Of a stretch of DNA of 64,000 nt, positions 1 to 9,481 are shown one piece after another (positions within the stretch are counted from its first letter, which is position 1; each line of letters starts with the position of its first letter). The DNA is taken from NCBI RefSeq assembly GCF_004363695.1, contig NZ_SNZC01000004.1:62001-126000 (forward strand). Direction: 5' to 3'. The notes beneath the pieces are model-generated. The model was not told the origin of the DNA and did not search any database. It saw only the letters and a program-made list of their open reading frames with translations. The stretch comes from Flavobacterium cheniae. GTDB taxonomy: Bacteria; Bacteroidota; Bacteroidia; Flavobacteriales; Flavobacteriaceae. A program made the position numbers and the translations under genes.

Positions 1-1127
1 TCATGGCTACAGGCAATGAATATTTTGCCGATGAAGTTGGGACATTAAAATTAAATCAAGTACCCAAAAGTGTTATTTCAACAGGTGATGTAGGTTATTT
101 AGTTTCTGGAATTAAAGAAGCTAAAGAGGTAAAAGTAGGAGATACTATTACCGATGCAAAAACGCCTACAACAAATATGATTAAAGGTTTTGAAGATGTA
201 AAACCAATGGTTTTCGCTGGAATTTATCCTGTAGACACAGAAGATTATGAAGATTTGCGTGCTTCGATGGAGAAACTTCAGTTAAACGATGCTTCTTTAG
301 TATTTGCTGCGGAAAGTTCAGCTGCATTAGGATTTGGTTTCCGATGTGGATTCTTAGGAATGCTACACATGGAAATTATCCAAGAGCGTTTAGAGCGTGA
401 GTTTGATATGACGGTAATTACTACTGTTCCTAACGTTTCGTATCATGCGTATACTAAAAAAGAACCTGATACTATCTTAATTGTAAATAATCCATCTGAT
501 TTACCTGAGCCATCTAAATTAGATAGAGTAGAAGAACCATATATCAAAGCAACCATCATCACAAAATCGGATTTTGTTGGAAACGTAATGAGTTTGTGTA
601 TTGAAAAACGTGGTGTAATTACCAATCAAACGTATTTAACAACAGAACGTGTAGAATTGAATTTTGATATGCCGTTAGCGGAAATCGTATTCGATTTTTA
701 TGATAGATTAAAAACAGTCTCTAAAGGATATGCTTCTTTTGATTATCATCCAATTGGAATGCGTGAATCAAAATTAGTTCGTTTAGACGTCTTGTTAAAT
801 GCACAACCAGTTGATGCGCTTTCGGCTTTAATTCATGAAAGTAATGCGTATCATATTGGTAAAAAAATGTGTGAAAAACTGAAAGAGTTAATCCCAAGAC
901 AACAATTTGATATTCCAATTCAGGCTGCAATTGGAGCTAAAGTAATTGCTCGTGAAACGATTAAAGCTTTAAGAAAAGACGTAACTGCAAAATGTTATGG
1001 TGGAGATATCTCTCGTAAACGTAAACTTCTTGAAAAACAGAAAAAAGGTAAAAAACGTATGCGTCAAGTAGGAAATGTAGAAATTCCTCAAGAAGCATTT
1101 ATGGCTGTTTTGAAGCTGAACGATTAA
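1..1127 (+). CDS. lepA: Elongation factor 4 (LepA), C-terminal part, cut by window start
   Basis: LepA/EF4 is a ribosome-associated translational GTPase that acts on stalled or mistranslocated ribosomes. Only about the last 375 residues are here; the GTPase domain lies upstream of the window, so the first in-window Met (position 3) is internal. The visible part covers domain II onward and ends in the LepA-specific C-terminal domain, with the diagnostic run [19 protein letters not shown] and the end [14 protein letters not shown], both very close to the E. coli protein. EF-G lacks this C-terminal extension. A terminator hairpin follows 20 bases after the stop. Family assignment is secure. Confidence 0.97.
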   Translation, partial: MATGNEYFADEVGTLKLNQVPKSVISTGDVGYLVSGIKEAKEVKVGDTITDAKTPTTNMIKGFEDVKPMVFAGIYPVDTEDYEDLRASMEKLQLNDASLVFAAESSAALGFGFRCGFLGMLHMEIIQERLEREFDMTVITTVPNVSYHAYTKKEPDTILIVNNPSDLPEPSKLDRVEEPYIKATIITKSDFVGNVMSLCIEKRGVITNQTYLTTERVELNFDMPLAEIVFDFYDRLKTVSKGYASFDYHPIGMRESKLVRLDVLLNAQPVDALSALIHESNAYHIGKKMCEKLKELIPRQQFDIPIQAAIGAKVIARETIKALRKDVTAKCYGGDISRKRKLLEKQKKGKKRMRQVGNVEIPQEAFMAVLKLND

Positions 1128-1147
1128 CGAAAATATAAATAATTAAC

Positions 1148-1188
1148 AAAAAGTTTGAATATTTAACAATGTTCAAACTTTTTTTTGA
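1148..1188 (+). terminator. Rho-independent terminator after lepA
   Basis: A 12-bp perfect stem (1148-1159 with 1072-type partner at 1172-1183), 12-base loop, followed by a run of T residues to 1186. It separates lepA from the T9SS repeat protein. Confidence 0.85.
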
Positions 1189-1255
1189 TTTAAATAATCC
1201 TGTTTAGCCTTTTTTAGTTATATTTATATCAATGATTTTAATCCCCATATAAATC

Positions 1256-4200
1256 TTGAAAAACTTACTTTTTATATTCGCCTTTCTATATTCGAGTTGT
1301 TTGTTTTCACAAGCAATAACGGTAGATAACACTACAAATTCGCCAGCTCAGTTAGTTGATTTGTTATTAGGAAATTCATGTGTTGAAGTTTCTAATATTT
1401 CGGTTTCATCCACTCAAGCGGTTGCTTATTTTAATCAAAATGGTTCGTCTTTTCCAATTTCTGAAGGAATAATTATTAGAAATGGAGTAGCTACTTTTAC
1501 TCAAGGACCTTATACGGGAGCTAATTTAAGCAGCGCGGTTAACGCACCTGGAGATGCTTTTTTGCAAAATTTAAGTAATGTTAACGGAGGAACCAGTCCT
1601 ATTGTAAATGCAGAATATTTAGAGTTTGATTTTATTCCGCTTTCGAATAGTTTTAGTTTTAATTTCTTGTTTGCTTCTAATGAATATGGTTTTTATCAAT
1701 GTGAGTTCAGTGATGTTTTTGCTTTTGTATTAACCGATTTATCTTCTGGAATTTCAAATAACTTAGCGGTAATTCCTGGGACTAGTACTCCGGTATCGGT
1801 AACTACAATTAGAAATAGTATTTACAACGATCCTTCAAGTCCAAATAACAATTGCGCATCGATTAATCCTGGTTTTTTCGGAACATATAATGTTGGAAAC
1901 CCTACTTCGGCATTAAATATGAGAGGACAAACTGTGGTTATGAATGCTTCCTCGGCGGTAATTCCAAATACACCTTATAGAATACGATTGGTAATTGGTG
2001 ATTATGCTAATTCTGGTTTTGATTCGGCAGTTTTTATTGCTGCTGGTAGTTTTACTACGACTTTAGATTTAGGTCCAGATCAAATTATTTGTACAGGCGA
2101 TACGGTCCAATTGAATACTAATTTAGATAATACATTTACCTATACTTGGTACGAGAATGGTAATCCAATTCCTGGAGAAACTAATTCATCTTACATTGTT
2201 ACTCATGCAGGTACTTATTCTGTTGAAGCAGTAAGAGGAACATGTACGATTACTGATACAATTGTATTTACAGATTTAGCAGTTGCAAACCCATCTGATT
2301 TATTAACCTGTAATACAGGTGCAGCTTCTTATAATTTTAATTTGACTACCAATAATGAAGTAGCTTTAGGAATTGACTCTACTATTTACGATGTTTTTTA
2401 TTATGAAACGCCTGCTGATATTGCAGCGAATAATCCAATTCCAATTGGAAATTTAACTTCTTATCCAAGTGCTGGTGGTCAGACAATTTATATTAAAATT
2501 TTCAACACCGTAACAGGTAATTTTTGCGATGCTGAGTATCCTTTTGATTTGATTGTTACGAATGCAGTTGTTGCAACGCTACCTAATCCAGTTTCAGTTT
2601 GTGAAGGTCAAGGAAATACGACTTATGCTTTTACTAATAGTACAACTAATGAAGTTTTAAATGGTCAATCGCCAGCAAATTATACGGTTACTTATTATAA
2701 TTCGGTTGGGGAGGCTTCTTCGGGAACAAATCCAGTAGCTTCTGTTACAATTCCAAACGGAACAACTACAGTTACTGTTGGAATCCGAATTCAAGATAAT
2801 TCAAATCCAATTTGTTTTGATGTTACTTCTCTAACGATTACGGTTAATCCGTTACCAATTGTTGATGATATTCCAGACCCAATCGAGTGTAGTCAATTTA
2901 CATTGCCAGTTATTGTAAATGGAACGTATTATCTGTTATCAGGCGGTCCAACAACACCAGGGCAAGTTCAATTTAATATTGGAGATATTTTAGTAGATGG
3001 TGGAACGTATTTTATTTTTGCGGGTCCAGATGCTAATGGTTGTACAAATGAGTCTAGTTTTAATTTAACTTTAATTGACGAATATGTCCCGCAATTAGAC
3101 CATTGTGGAAGATTTCTTGTACCAACACCACCGGCAAATATTGGAAATTTTTACACTCAACCAGGAGGCCCTTTAGGAACTGGAGTTATTGTTCCAGCAG
3201 GAACCGAATATTTAAATGCAACAGCCGCAACTTTTACAGAGACTTTATATTATTATGCAGAAGTAAATGGTGTATTGTGTAGAGATGACCAATTTGTTTT
3301 CTACGTGCATCCTTTGCCATTAGCAGATGATCCTGCAGATGTTGTAAGTTGTGATAACTATATTTTACCAGCATTAGTAAATGGAAATTATTTTTCTGGA
3401 CCAAATGGCTCAGGAACTCCTTTGTTTGCGGGTGATGTAATAAGTGTAGCTGGGCCTAATTTTCCAGGCACGTATTACGTTTACAATCAGTTAGCTCATA
3501 CAACGAGTTCAGGTGCACCAGGAAGCTGTTCTTTAGATAATCCATTTTTGATTGACTTGGTAGATACTTCTGTTTTTACTGCTGTTTCAGGTTGTGGTGC
3601 TTACACGTTGCCAGCGGTTCCATTCGGAGGATATTTTACAGCGCCTAATGGTGGAGGAGCTCCAATTACAGATTTGAACATCACGTCTTCACAAGTCGTA
3701 TATTATTTTACGAATACAACAACGTTACCTAATTGTACCTCTAATTTGAATTATAACATCACAATTCATCCGTTACCGCCTGTAGATACAATTGTAAGTG
3801 ATGTTTATTGTGGTGAATTTGTTTTACCTGTTTTAACGAATGGTACGTACTATACTTTATCTGGAGGTCCAACAGTAATGGGTCAACAACAATTAAATGC
3901 TGGCGAAATAATTGATTTAACAGGATTAAACTTATCGCCTGGGACCTATTATATTTACAACGGATTAGATGCTAATAACTGTCAAAATGAATCAAGTTTT
4001 ACTATTTCTTTGAATCCGTTTCCGCCTGCTGATAATGTTATTGGTAGAACAGAATGTAATCCTTACACTATTTCAGTACCAGTTAACGGAACAATTTATA
4101 CTGCGCCTGGTGGACCAAGTGGAGGAGGAACTATTGTTTCTTCTACACAAGTTTTTGATACTACCCAAACTTTCTATTTGTATAATATTGAGACTACTAC

Positions 4201-5518
4201 AGGTTGCGAAATTAATCGTCCTTTTACAATTACTTATAATGGAATTAATTTACCGGATTATCCAAACGTAAATGTGTGTGAATTTGAAAATTATCAATTA
4301 CCAGCCTTAACACATGTAGCACCAACACCTTTTAATTATACCATTGGATATTTTTATGATCCTAATGGAGTAAATCCTGTACCTCCTGGAACCATTTTCA
4401 ATACGCCAAATACAACAACAACTATCTATGTTTATGCGGTGAATGCCGATGTTAGAACTACTTGTACAGAAGAAGATAGTTTTGATATCATCGTTTCCGA
4501 AACGCCAAATTTAGCCACTTTAGGATTGGTTTTTGATAACGAAGAATGCGGAACTTACGTATTGCCAACATTACCAACAACAACGTATAATATTGGTTAT
4601 TATTCGCAATCGGGAGGTAATTCAGCAGATCTAATTACGAATTTGAATGTTTCAACTCCAGGAACGTATACGTATTATGTGTATGCTTCGGCTATTGGTA
4701 ATCCAAATTGTAATGACGAAATTTCGTTTGCATTTACAGTGCATCCTCTTTTGGATATAACCATTCAAGGTGGAATTATTTGTGTAGACTCTCAAACGGG
4801 TGATGTTTTAAGAACGTTTACCATGAATTCAGGTTTGAATCCTGCGTTTTTTACCGTGAATTGGTTTTTGAATGGAACTTTGATGGGAACGGGCCCAAGT
4901 TATACTGCTTCGCAAGCAGGTGTTTATACGGTTGAATTTATCAAGCTTACACCAGATGTTGGAGCCAATTGTAACTATAACACAACTACCGTAACTATTG
5001 TACAATCGGGTCCAGCTGTTGCTGATTTTACGGTGAGTACTCCATTTGAAAACAACACGTTTATTACTATAAATTTAACAGGAGGATTTGGAGATTATCT
5101 CTATCAATTGGTTTATCCGGATGGAAGCGTAACTGAATATCAGTCAAGTAATGTGTTTGCCAATTTGCCAACAGGGGAATACTACGTAAATATTTATGAT
5201 ATTTTAGGAGGATGTAATCCAACAATTGTAGGTCCAATTTACATCATCAATTATCCAAATTATTTCACGCCAAATGGAGATGGAGTTAACGACAATTGGA
5301 ATATTTGGGATTTGAGTCATCAGCCAGATGCAGTGATTAATATTTTTGATCGTTACGGAAAATTCTTAAAACAAATGTCACCTGCGAGTTCAGGTTGGGA
5401 CGGAACTTACAATGGTGAAGCATTGCCTTCTACTGATTATTGGTTCACAGTTGAGTATTTACCTCAGAATGGGACGACAAAGCAAATTTTCAAAGCACAC
5501 TTTTCTTTGAAGCGATAA
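1256..5518 (+). CDS. Large secreted repeat protein with choice-of-anchor L domain and T9SS type B sorting domain
   Basis: A 1420-residue exported surface or secreted protein of unknown ligand. The start is TTG at 1256: the nearest upstream in-frame ATG (1232) runs into a stop, and the TTG begins a clear signal peptide (residues 1-19, ending CLFSQA). Residues about 25-265 resemble the choice-of-anchor L module (SNEYGFYQCEFSDVFAF, IRLVIGDYANSGFDSAVF). An Ig-like segment follows at about 270-345. Residues about 545-1165 hold roughly eight repeats of about 75 residues, each opening with Cys-x-x-[YF]-x-[LI]-[PS]. The last 85 residues (from 1336, YFTPNGDGVNDNW) are the gliding-motility-type C-terminal domain recognised by T9SS, type B. 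It stands alone between lepA and umuC. Adhesin or matrix roles are inference. Confidence 0.9.
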   Translation: MKNLLFIFAFLYSSCLFSQAITVDNTTNSPAQLVDLLLGNSCVEVSNISVSSTQAVAYFNQNGSSFPISEGIIIRNGVATFTQGPYTGANLSSAVNAPGDAFLQNLSNVNGGTSPIVNAEYLEFDFIPLSNSFSFNFLFASNEYGFYQCEFSDVFAFVLTDLSSGISNNLAVIPGTSTPVSVTTIRNSIYNDPSSPNNNCASINPGFFGTYNVGNPTSALNMRGQTVVMNASSAVIPNTPYRIRLVIGDYANSGFDSAVFIAAGSFTTTLDLGPDQIICTGDTVQLNTNLDNTFTYTWYENGNPIPGETNSSYIVTHAGTYSVEAVRGTCTITDTIVFTDLAVANPSDLLTCNTGAASYNFNLTTNNEVALGIDSTIYDVFYYETPADIAANNPIPIGNLTSYPSAGGQTIYIKIFNTVTGNFCDAEYPFDLIVTNAVVATLPNPVSVCEGQGNTTYAFTNSTTNEVLNGQSPANYTVTYYNSVGEASSGTNPVASVTIPNGTTTVTVGIRIQDNSNPICFDVTSLTITVNPLPIVDDIPDPIECSQFTLPVIVNGTYYLLSGGPTTPGQVQFNIGDILVDGGTYFIFAGPDANGCTNESSFNLTLIDEYVPQLDHCGRFLVPTPPANIGNFYTQPGGPLGTGVIVPAGTEYLNATAATFTETLYYYAEVNGVLCRDDQFVFYVHPLPLADDPADVVSCDNYILPALVNGNYFSGPNGSGTPLFAGDVISVAGPNFPGTYYVYNQLAHTTSSGAPGSCSLDNPFLIDLVDTSVFTAVSGCGAYTLPAVPFGGYFTAPNGGGAPITDLNITSSQVVYYFTNTTTLPNCTSNLNYNITIHPLPPVDTIVSDVYCGEFVLPVLTNGTYYTLSGGPTVMGQQQLNAGEIIDLTGLNLSPGTYYIYNGLDANNCQNESSFTISLNPFPPADNVIGRTECNPYTISVPVNGTIYTAPGGPSGGGTIVSSTQVFDTTQTFYLYNIETTTGCEINRPFTITYNGINLPDYPNVNVCEFENYQLPALTHVAPTPFNYTIGYFYDPNGVNPVPPGTIFNTPNTTTTIYVYAVNADVRTTCTEEDSFDIIVSETPNLATLGLVFDNEECGTYVLPTLPTTTYNIGYYSQSGGNSADLITNLNVSTPGTYTYYVYASAIGNPNCNDEISFAFTVHPLLDITIQGGIICVDSQTGDVLRTFTMNSGLNPAFFTVNWFLNGTLMGTGPSYTASQAGVYTVEFIKLTPDVGANCNYNTTTVTIVQSGPAVADFTVSTPFENNTFITINLTGGFGDYLYQLVYPDGSVTEYQSSNVFANLPTGEYYVNIYDILGGCNPTIVGPIYIINYPNYFTPNGDGVNDNWNIWDLSHQPDAVINIFDRYGKFLKQMSPASSGWDGTYNGEALPSTDYWFTVEYLPQNGTTKQIFKAHFSLKR

Positions 5519-5551
5519 TTTATTAACATTAACAATTGACTGATTTTCTTT

Positions 5552-5577
5552 TTGTAAAAGTTGAAGTAACTTTACAA
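5552..5577. promoter_or_regulatory. Imperfect palindrome just upstream of umuC; candidate operator
   Basis: Left arm TTGTAAAAGTT (5552-5562) and right arm AACTTTACAA (5568-5577) are complementary except for one unpaired A, with a five-base centre. It ends one base before the umuC ATG. The right arm contains TAACTTTA (5567-5574), one mismatch from the Bacteroidota -7 box TAnnTTTG, so a bound protein could block the promoter. That it controls a DNA-damage response is inference. Confidence 0.5.
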
Positions 5578-5578
5578 G

Positions 5579-6844
5579 ATGTATGCTTTAGTTGATTGTA
5601 ATAATTTTTACGTTTCGTGTGAACGTGTTTTTCAGCCTCAATTAAATGGCAAACCAGTCGTGGTTTTGTCTAATAATGATGGTTGTATTATTTCGCGTAG
5701 TAATGAGGCTAAAGCAATTGGAATTCCTATGGGTGCGCCCGAATTTAAAGTTCGAGATTTGATTAAGCAGCATAACGTTCAAGTTTTTTCTTCTAATTAC
5801 GCATTGTATGGTGATTTGAGTCATCGTGTTATGAAAACGTTAGAACCTTTTACTCCAAATGTTGAGGTCTATAGTATAGATGAAGCTTTTTTAAACTTTT
5901 CAGGTCAAGATATACCTGATTATCACGAGTATGGTTTGCAAATTCGTCAGCGTATTATAAAATGGTTGAGTATTCCAACAGGAATTGGTTTTGCACCTAC
6001 TAAAGCATTGTCTAAAATTGCGAATAAAATTGCGAAGAAATTTCACGAACGAACACAAGGTGTTTATGTAATCGATACCGATGAGAAACGTATCAAAGCT
6101 TTAAAATGGACTAAAATTGAAGATGTTTGGGGAATTGGTTATCGTTTGACTAAGAAAATGCAAACGAAAGGAATTTTAACCGCCTACGACTTTACTTTGC
6201 CACACAACGAGTGGTTTATTCGAAAAGAAATGGGAGTGGTAGGAATGCGTTTAAAATACGAATTAGAAGGTAAATCTGTATTGGAGATGGAAGAACCAAA
6301 AGCTAAGAAAAATATTGCTGTGACTCGTAGTTTTGAAAAAGATATATCCGACTTCAATGAGCTTAAAGAACGTGTAGTAACTTTTGCCAGTGTTTGTTCC
6401 GAGAAGTTGCGAAAACAAAATTCATGCTGTTATGGTGTGATTTTATATTTGAGTAAAGATAGATTTAAAGCAGACGGAGCAAAATATAGCTTTTATCGTT
6501 TACAAACTTTGTCTTTTCCAAGTAATACCGCTTTTTCAATTAGTGGTTTGGCTGTAAAAATGTTGAAAGAATTATATGAAGAAGGCGCTATTTATAAAAA
6601 AGCAGGAGTGATTGTTACCGAAATTATTCCAGCCAACCAAAAACAGTTTCACTTGTTTGATGATGAAAATCCAAAGTTTCAAAAACTAATGGAAGTCATG
6701 GATGCTTATCATGAGAAAGTAGGGGAGTGTAAAATTCGATTGGCGACTCAAGATTTGAAACGCACTTGGAAAATGAAACAAAATCACTTGTCGAAACGAT
6801 ATACTACCAATTTTAATGAATTAATAGAAGTGCAATGCAAGTAA
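5579..6844 (+). CDS. umuC: Y-family error-prone DNA polymerase (UmuC-like)
   Basis: Catalytic subunit of a polymerase V-type translesion enzyme that copies damaged DNA. The protein is 421 residues, the usual UmuC length. The N-terminal palm has the metal-binding Asp6 in YALVDCNNFYVSCERVF and the catalytic pair Asp101-Glu102 in YSIDEAF. The little-finger region follows, and a DUF4113-type tail (about 365-415, ending in KRTWKMKQNHLSKRY) distinguishes UmuC from DinB/Pol IV. The stop overlaps the start of umuD by 10 bases, implying coupled translation. The order umuC-umuD is the reverse of E. coli umuDC. A palindrome sits directly before the ATG. Confidence 0.95.
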   Translation: MYALVDCNNFYVSCERVFQPQLNGKPVVVLSNNDGCIISRSNEAKAIGIPMGAPEFKVRDLIKQHNVQVFSSNYALYGDLSHRVMKTLEPFTPNVEVYSIDEAFLNFSGQDIPDYHEYGLQIRQRIIKWLSIPTGIGFAPTKALSKIANKIAKKFHERTQGVYVIDTDEKRIKALKWTKIEDVWGIGYRLTKKMQTKGILTAYDFTLPHNEWFIRKEMGVVGMRLKYELEGKSVLEMEEPKAKKNIAVTRSFEKDISDFNELKERVVTFASVCSEKLRKQNSCCYGVILYLSKDRFKADGAKYSFYRLQTLSFPSNTAFSISGLAVKMLKELYEEGAIYKKAGVIVTEIIPANQKQFHLFDDENPKFQKLMEVMDAYHEKVGECKIRLATQDLKRTWKMKQNHLSKRYTTNFNELIEVQCK

Positions 6845-7272
6845 ATCCTAAAATAACATTCTTTATTCCCGATTTAGATAATCCTATTCCAACTTCTTTT
6901 ATTTCAGGTGGAATAAAAGCTGGTTTTCCATCGCCTGCAGCTGATTTTGAAGAATTGAAATTGAGTTTGGATCATTTGTTAGTCAAAAATAGAGAAGCCA
7001 CATTTTATGCCAAAGCCAGTGGAAATTCCATGATAGGAGCAGGGATTGATGATGGTGATATTTTAGTAATCGACAGAAGTTTAGAACCTCGAAATAATGC
7101 CATAGCTGTTTGTCTTATTGATGGTGAGTTTACGGTAAAAAGAATCAAGAAAGATAATGATGAAGTTTATTTAATGCCTGAAAATTCTCAATACCAACCC
7201 ATAAAAATTGAAGAAGAAAACGAGTTGATAATTTGGGGAATTGTAACCTACGCTATCAAACAAATGAAATAA
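6835..7272 (+). CDS. umuD: UmuD-like self-cleaving subunit of polymerase V
   Basis: S24-family serine protease whose RecA-stimulated self-cleavage yields the active partner of UmuC. The protein is 145 residues. The cleavage site is Ala29-Gly30 (GGIKAGFPSPAADF), the LexA-type Ala-Gly rather than the Cys-Gly of E. coli UmuD. The catalytic dyad is Ser65 (KASGNSMIGAGI) and Lys102 (GEFTVKRI). There is no N-terminal DNA-binding domain, so it is not LexA. It overlaps the 3' end of umuC by 10 bases and is followed directly by a bidirectional terminator whose stem begins in the stop codon region. Confidence 0.95.
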   Translation: MQVNPKITFFIPDLDNPIPTSFISGGIKAGFPSPAADFEELKLSLDHLLVKNREATFYAKASGNSMIGAGIDDGDILVIDRSLEPRNNAIAVCLIDGEFTVKRIKKDNDEVYLMPENSQYQPIKIEEENELIIWGIVTYAIKQMK

Positions 7273-7304
7273 AAAAGAGGCTGATGAAAATCAGCCTCTT
7301 TTTT
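7271..7304. terminator. Bidirectional terminator between umuD and the ppiD-like gene
   Basis: A perfect 14-bp inverted repeat, AAAAAAGAGGCTGA (7271-7284) and its complement (7291-7304), with a six-base loop. The A and T tracts on either side let it work for both convergent genes. Confidence 0.9.
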
Positions 7305-7324
7305 GTTTATAATCAAAATCGATA

Positions 7325-9382
7325 TTAGAAGTTAGCTCTATTATCTTTAATATCTGCTTTGTCTTTTAAAGCTGTATATGCTTTAGAAACGCCATATGAT
7401 TGATTTTGTGTTCTGTCTTGTGTAATGTAAGTGGTGTAACTTGGAACTTCAGGAGCTTTAGTTACTGCTTTAGCTCTTACCATAAACATACCTGAATTTC
7501 CTTCAATAATTTCAGAAGTTTTACCTGCAGCTAATCCAAATGCTTTACCTACAACTTTAGGTTCGTTACCAATATTTGGAAGAACTGGCATTTTTAAAGA
7601 AACACCAGTAGCAGGTTGAACTGTAGCGCCAGATGCCTTAGCAACCGCTTCTAAAGAACTACCACTCATTTTTTTCTTGATAATTTCAGCTTTTTTCTGG
7701 TTCTTGATGATTGGTTCAACAGATTGTTTTGCAATATCAAGAGGTAATAAGCCGCTTTCGTTTCTATCTTTTAATTTTGCAATAACAAAACCTTGAGGAA
7801 CTTCAAAACGTCTAACATCACCTATTTCAGTATCTTTGTTGAATGACCATCTGATGATTTCTCTTTGAGAACCTACTCCTTGAACGTATTCGTCAAATCC
7901 TTTTAAGTTAGTAGCTGGAATTACTTCTAATCCTGCTTTTTTAGCTAAAGCTGCAAAATCTGAATTTTCATTAGCATCTGCTTCTAATTGACTTGCTTTT
8001 GTGTAAATAGCATCAATTGTAGCTTCAGAAGGTTGAACTTTTTGAGCAACTGTTCCCATTAAAACAGCATCGTATTTGTCTGTAACTTTAATTACGTGGA
8101 AACCAAAATCTGTTTCAACAACACCAATTGAACCAATAGCGTTATTAAATACATAATCATTAAATTGAGGAACCATTTGTCCTGGAGTAATGTTGTCGTA
8201 CTCACCACCATTATTTTTAGATCCTGGGTCGTCAGAATTTGTCATAGCTAACATAGCGAAATTTCCTGGATTAGCTTTTGCTTGTGCTAATAAGTCATTT
8301 GCTAAAGCTTGCGCTTCTTCTTTAGTTCTAGTTGCAGTTGATTGAGGAGCGCCTTTATAAGCTAATAAAATGTGACTAGCTTTTGCACTTGCATTTCCTT
8401 TTTTAGCAATCATTCTAGAAATACATTGGTGTCCGTTGAAAACGTATGGTCCGTAAATTCCACCAACTGGTAAGTTGAATAATGCTTCTTGATAATCAAG
8501 AGGTAAATCTTTTTTAGCTAAATAAGTTGAATCAAATTTAATGTCAGAGTTTGCATTAACAAATTCTCCAACATTTGCAACTGAATCAAATTTAGCTCTA
8601 ACTTCACCAATTGAAGATAACATAGCTTGCTCATCTTCTTTTGATGGTTTGTTTTCTACTAATACAAAGTCAATACTTGTTGTATTATCTGATTTGTATT
8701 TTTTAGGTGATTTTTTCATAAAATCGATAATCTCAGCATCAGTAACCTTAACTTGATCATCGTTTACAGTTGAGAAAGCAACCGTTACATAATCGAAATC
8801 TGCTTTATCGTTTTCTAATTTGTATTGGAATTTACCTTCAGCTTTAGTTGTATAAACACCTGATTTAATCATAGTGTTATACATTTGCTCAACAGCATAT
8901 CTTTCAATATTTTTTTCAAATTCTTTCCATTGTAACCATTGAGTTTGGTCTGGAGCGTTTTTGATTCCTTTTAAAGATTCTTTGAATTTGTTTTCGTCAA
9001 ACTGACCAGCAGCATTCAAAAATTGAGGATTTTGAGCTAAGTTAGGATTTTGTTTGATAACGTTGATTAATTGTTCGCTACCGATTTTTAAACCTAATTT
9101 GTCAAATTCTTCTGTAAGGATAATTCTTCTAACTTCTTGTTCCCAAGCACTATTCATAGCTTGAGTTGTGCTAGTACCTTGTCCTTGTTTTTCAATCATA
9201 GCAACATTTTGCATAAATTGTTGTGCTTCAATGTCTGTGCCATTAACCGAACCTACATCGTTAGCTCCTGAGCTAAATGTGCCGCTTTGAATAACATCTG
9301 CTAATACAAATGAAAACAATGCTAAAGCAATGATAATAATTAGGAAGAATGAACGTTGTCTAATTTTAGATAAAACTGCCAT
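7325..9382 (-). CDS. Membrane-anchored periplasmic peptidyl-prolyl isomerase (PpiD/SurA-like)
   Basis: Foldase for secreted and outer-membrane proteins. The 685-residue protein starts MAVLSKIRQRSFFLIIIIAL: a short cytoplasmic end, then one membrane segment at about 12-29, as in PpiD. A SurA-N-like helical region follows. A parvulin domain lies at about 333-433, opening KASHILLAYKG and closing DFGFHVIKVTDKY. The C-terminal 250 residues look like a second, degenerate parvulin-type region. It is the last gene of the minus-strand envelope cluster, 99 bases after the CNNM/CBS gene, with a possible -7 box (TATTTTCG) in that gap. Confidence 0.9.
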   Translation of the reverse strand: MAVLSKIRQRSFFLIIIIALALFSFVLADVIQSGTFSSGANDVGSVNGTDIEAQQFMQNVAMIEKQGQGTSTTQAMNSAWEQEVRRIILTEEFDKLGLKIGSEQLINVIKQNPNLAQNPQFLNAAGQFDENKFKESLKGIKNAPDQTQWLQWKEFEKNIERYAVEQMYNTMIKSGVYTTKAEGKFQYKLENDKADFDYVTVAFSTVNDDQVKVTDAEIIDFMKKSPKKYKSDNTTSIDFVLVENKPSKEDEQAMLSSIGEVRAKFDSVANVGEFVNANSDIKFDSTYLAKKDLPLDYQEALFNLPVGGIYGPYVFNGHQCISRMIAKKGNASAKASHILLAYKGAPQSTATRTKEEAQALANDLLAQAKANPGNFAMLAMTNSDDPGSKNNGGEYDNITPGQMVPQFNDYVFNNAIGSIGVVETDFGFHVIKVTDKYDAVLMGTVAQKVQPSEATIDAIYTKASQLEADANENSDFAALAKKAGLEVIPATNLKGFDEYVQGVGSQREIIRWSFNKDTEIGDVRRFEVPQGFVIAKLKDRNESGLLPLDIAKQSVEPIIKNQKKAEIIKKKMSGSSLEAVAKASGATVQPATGVSLKMPVLPNIGNEPKVVGKAFGLAAGKTSEIIEGNSGMFMVRAKAVTKAPEVPSYTTYITQDRTQNQSYGVSKAYTALKDKADIKDNRANF

Positions 9383-9481
9383 TTTTATTTGTGTTTAATT
9401 TTTTTCAGAGGGCGAAAATACAATTATCTATTTAATAATAAAATAGTAAAGTCATATTTTACTTCAATTTTTTAAAGATTT

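Noticed and set aside
4035..4271. A 78-codon frame inside the T9SS repeat protein
   Set aside because: Same-strand shadow of a long, well-supported gene; leucine-rich product without features.
6835..7272. LexA repressor
   Set aside because: It has the LexA-type Ala-Gly site and Ser/Lys dyad but no N-terminal helix-turn-helix domain; length and overlap with umuC indicate UmuD.
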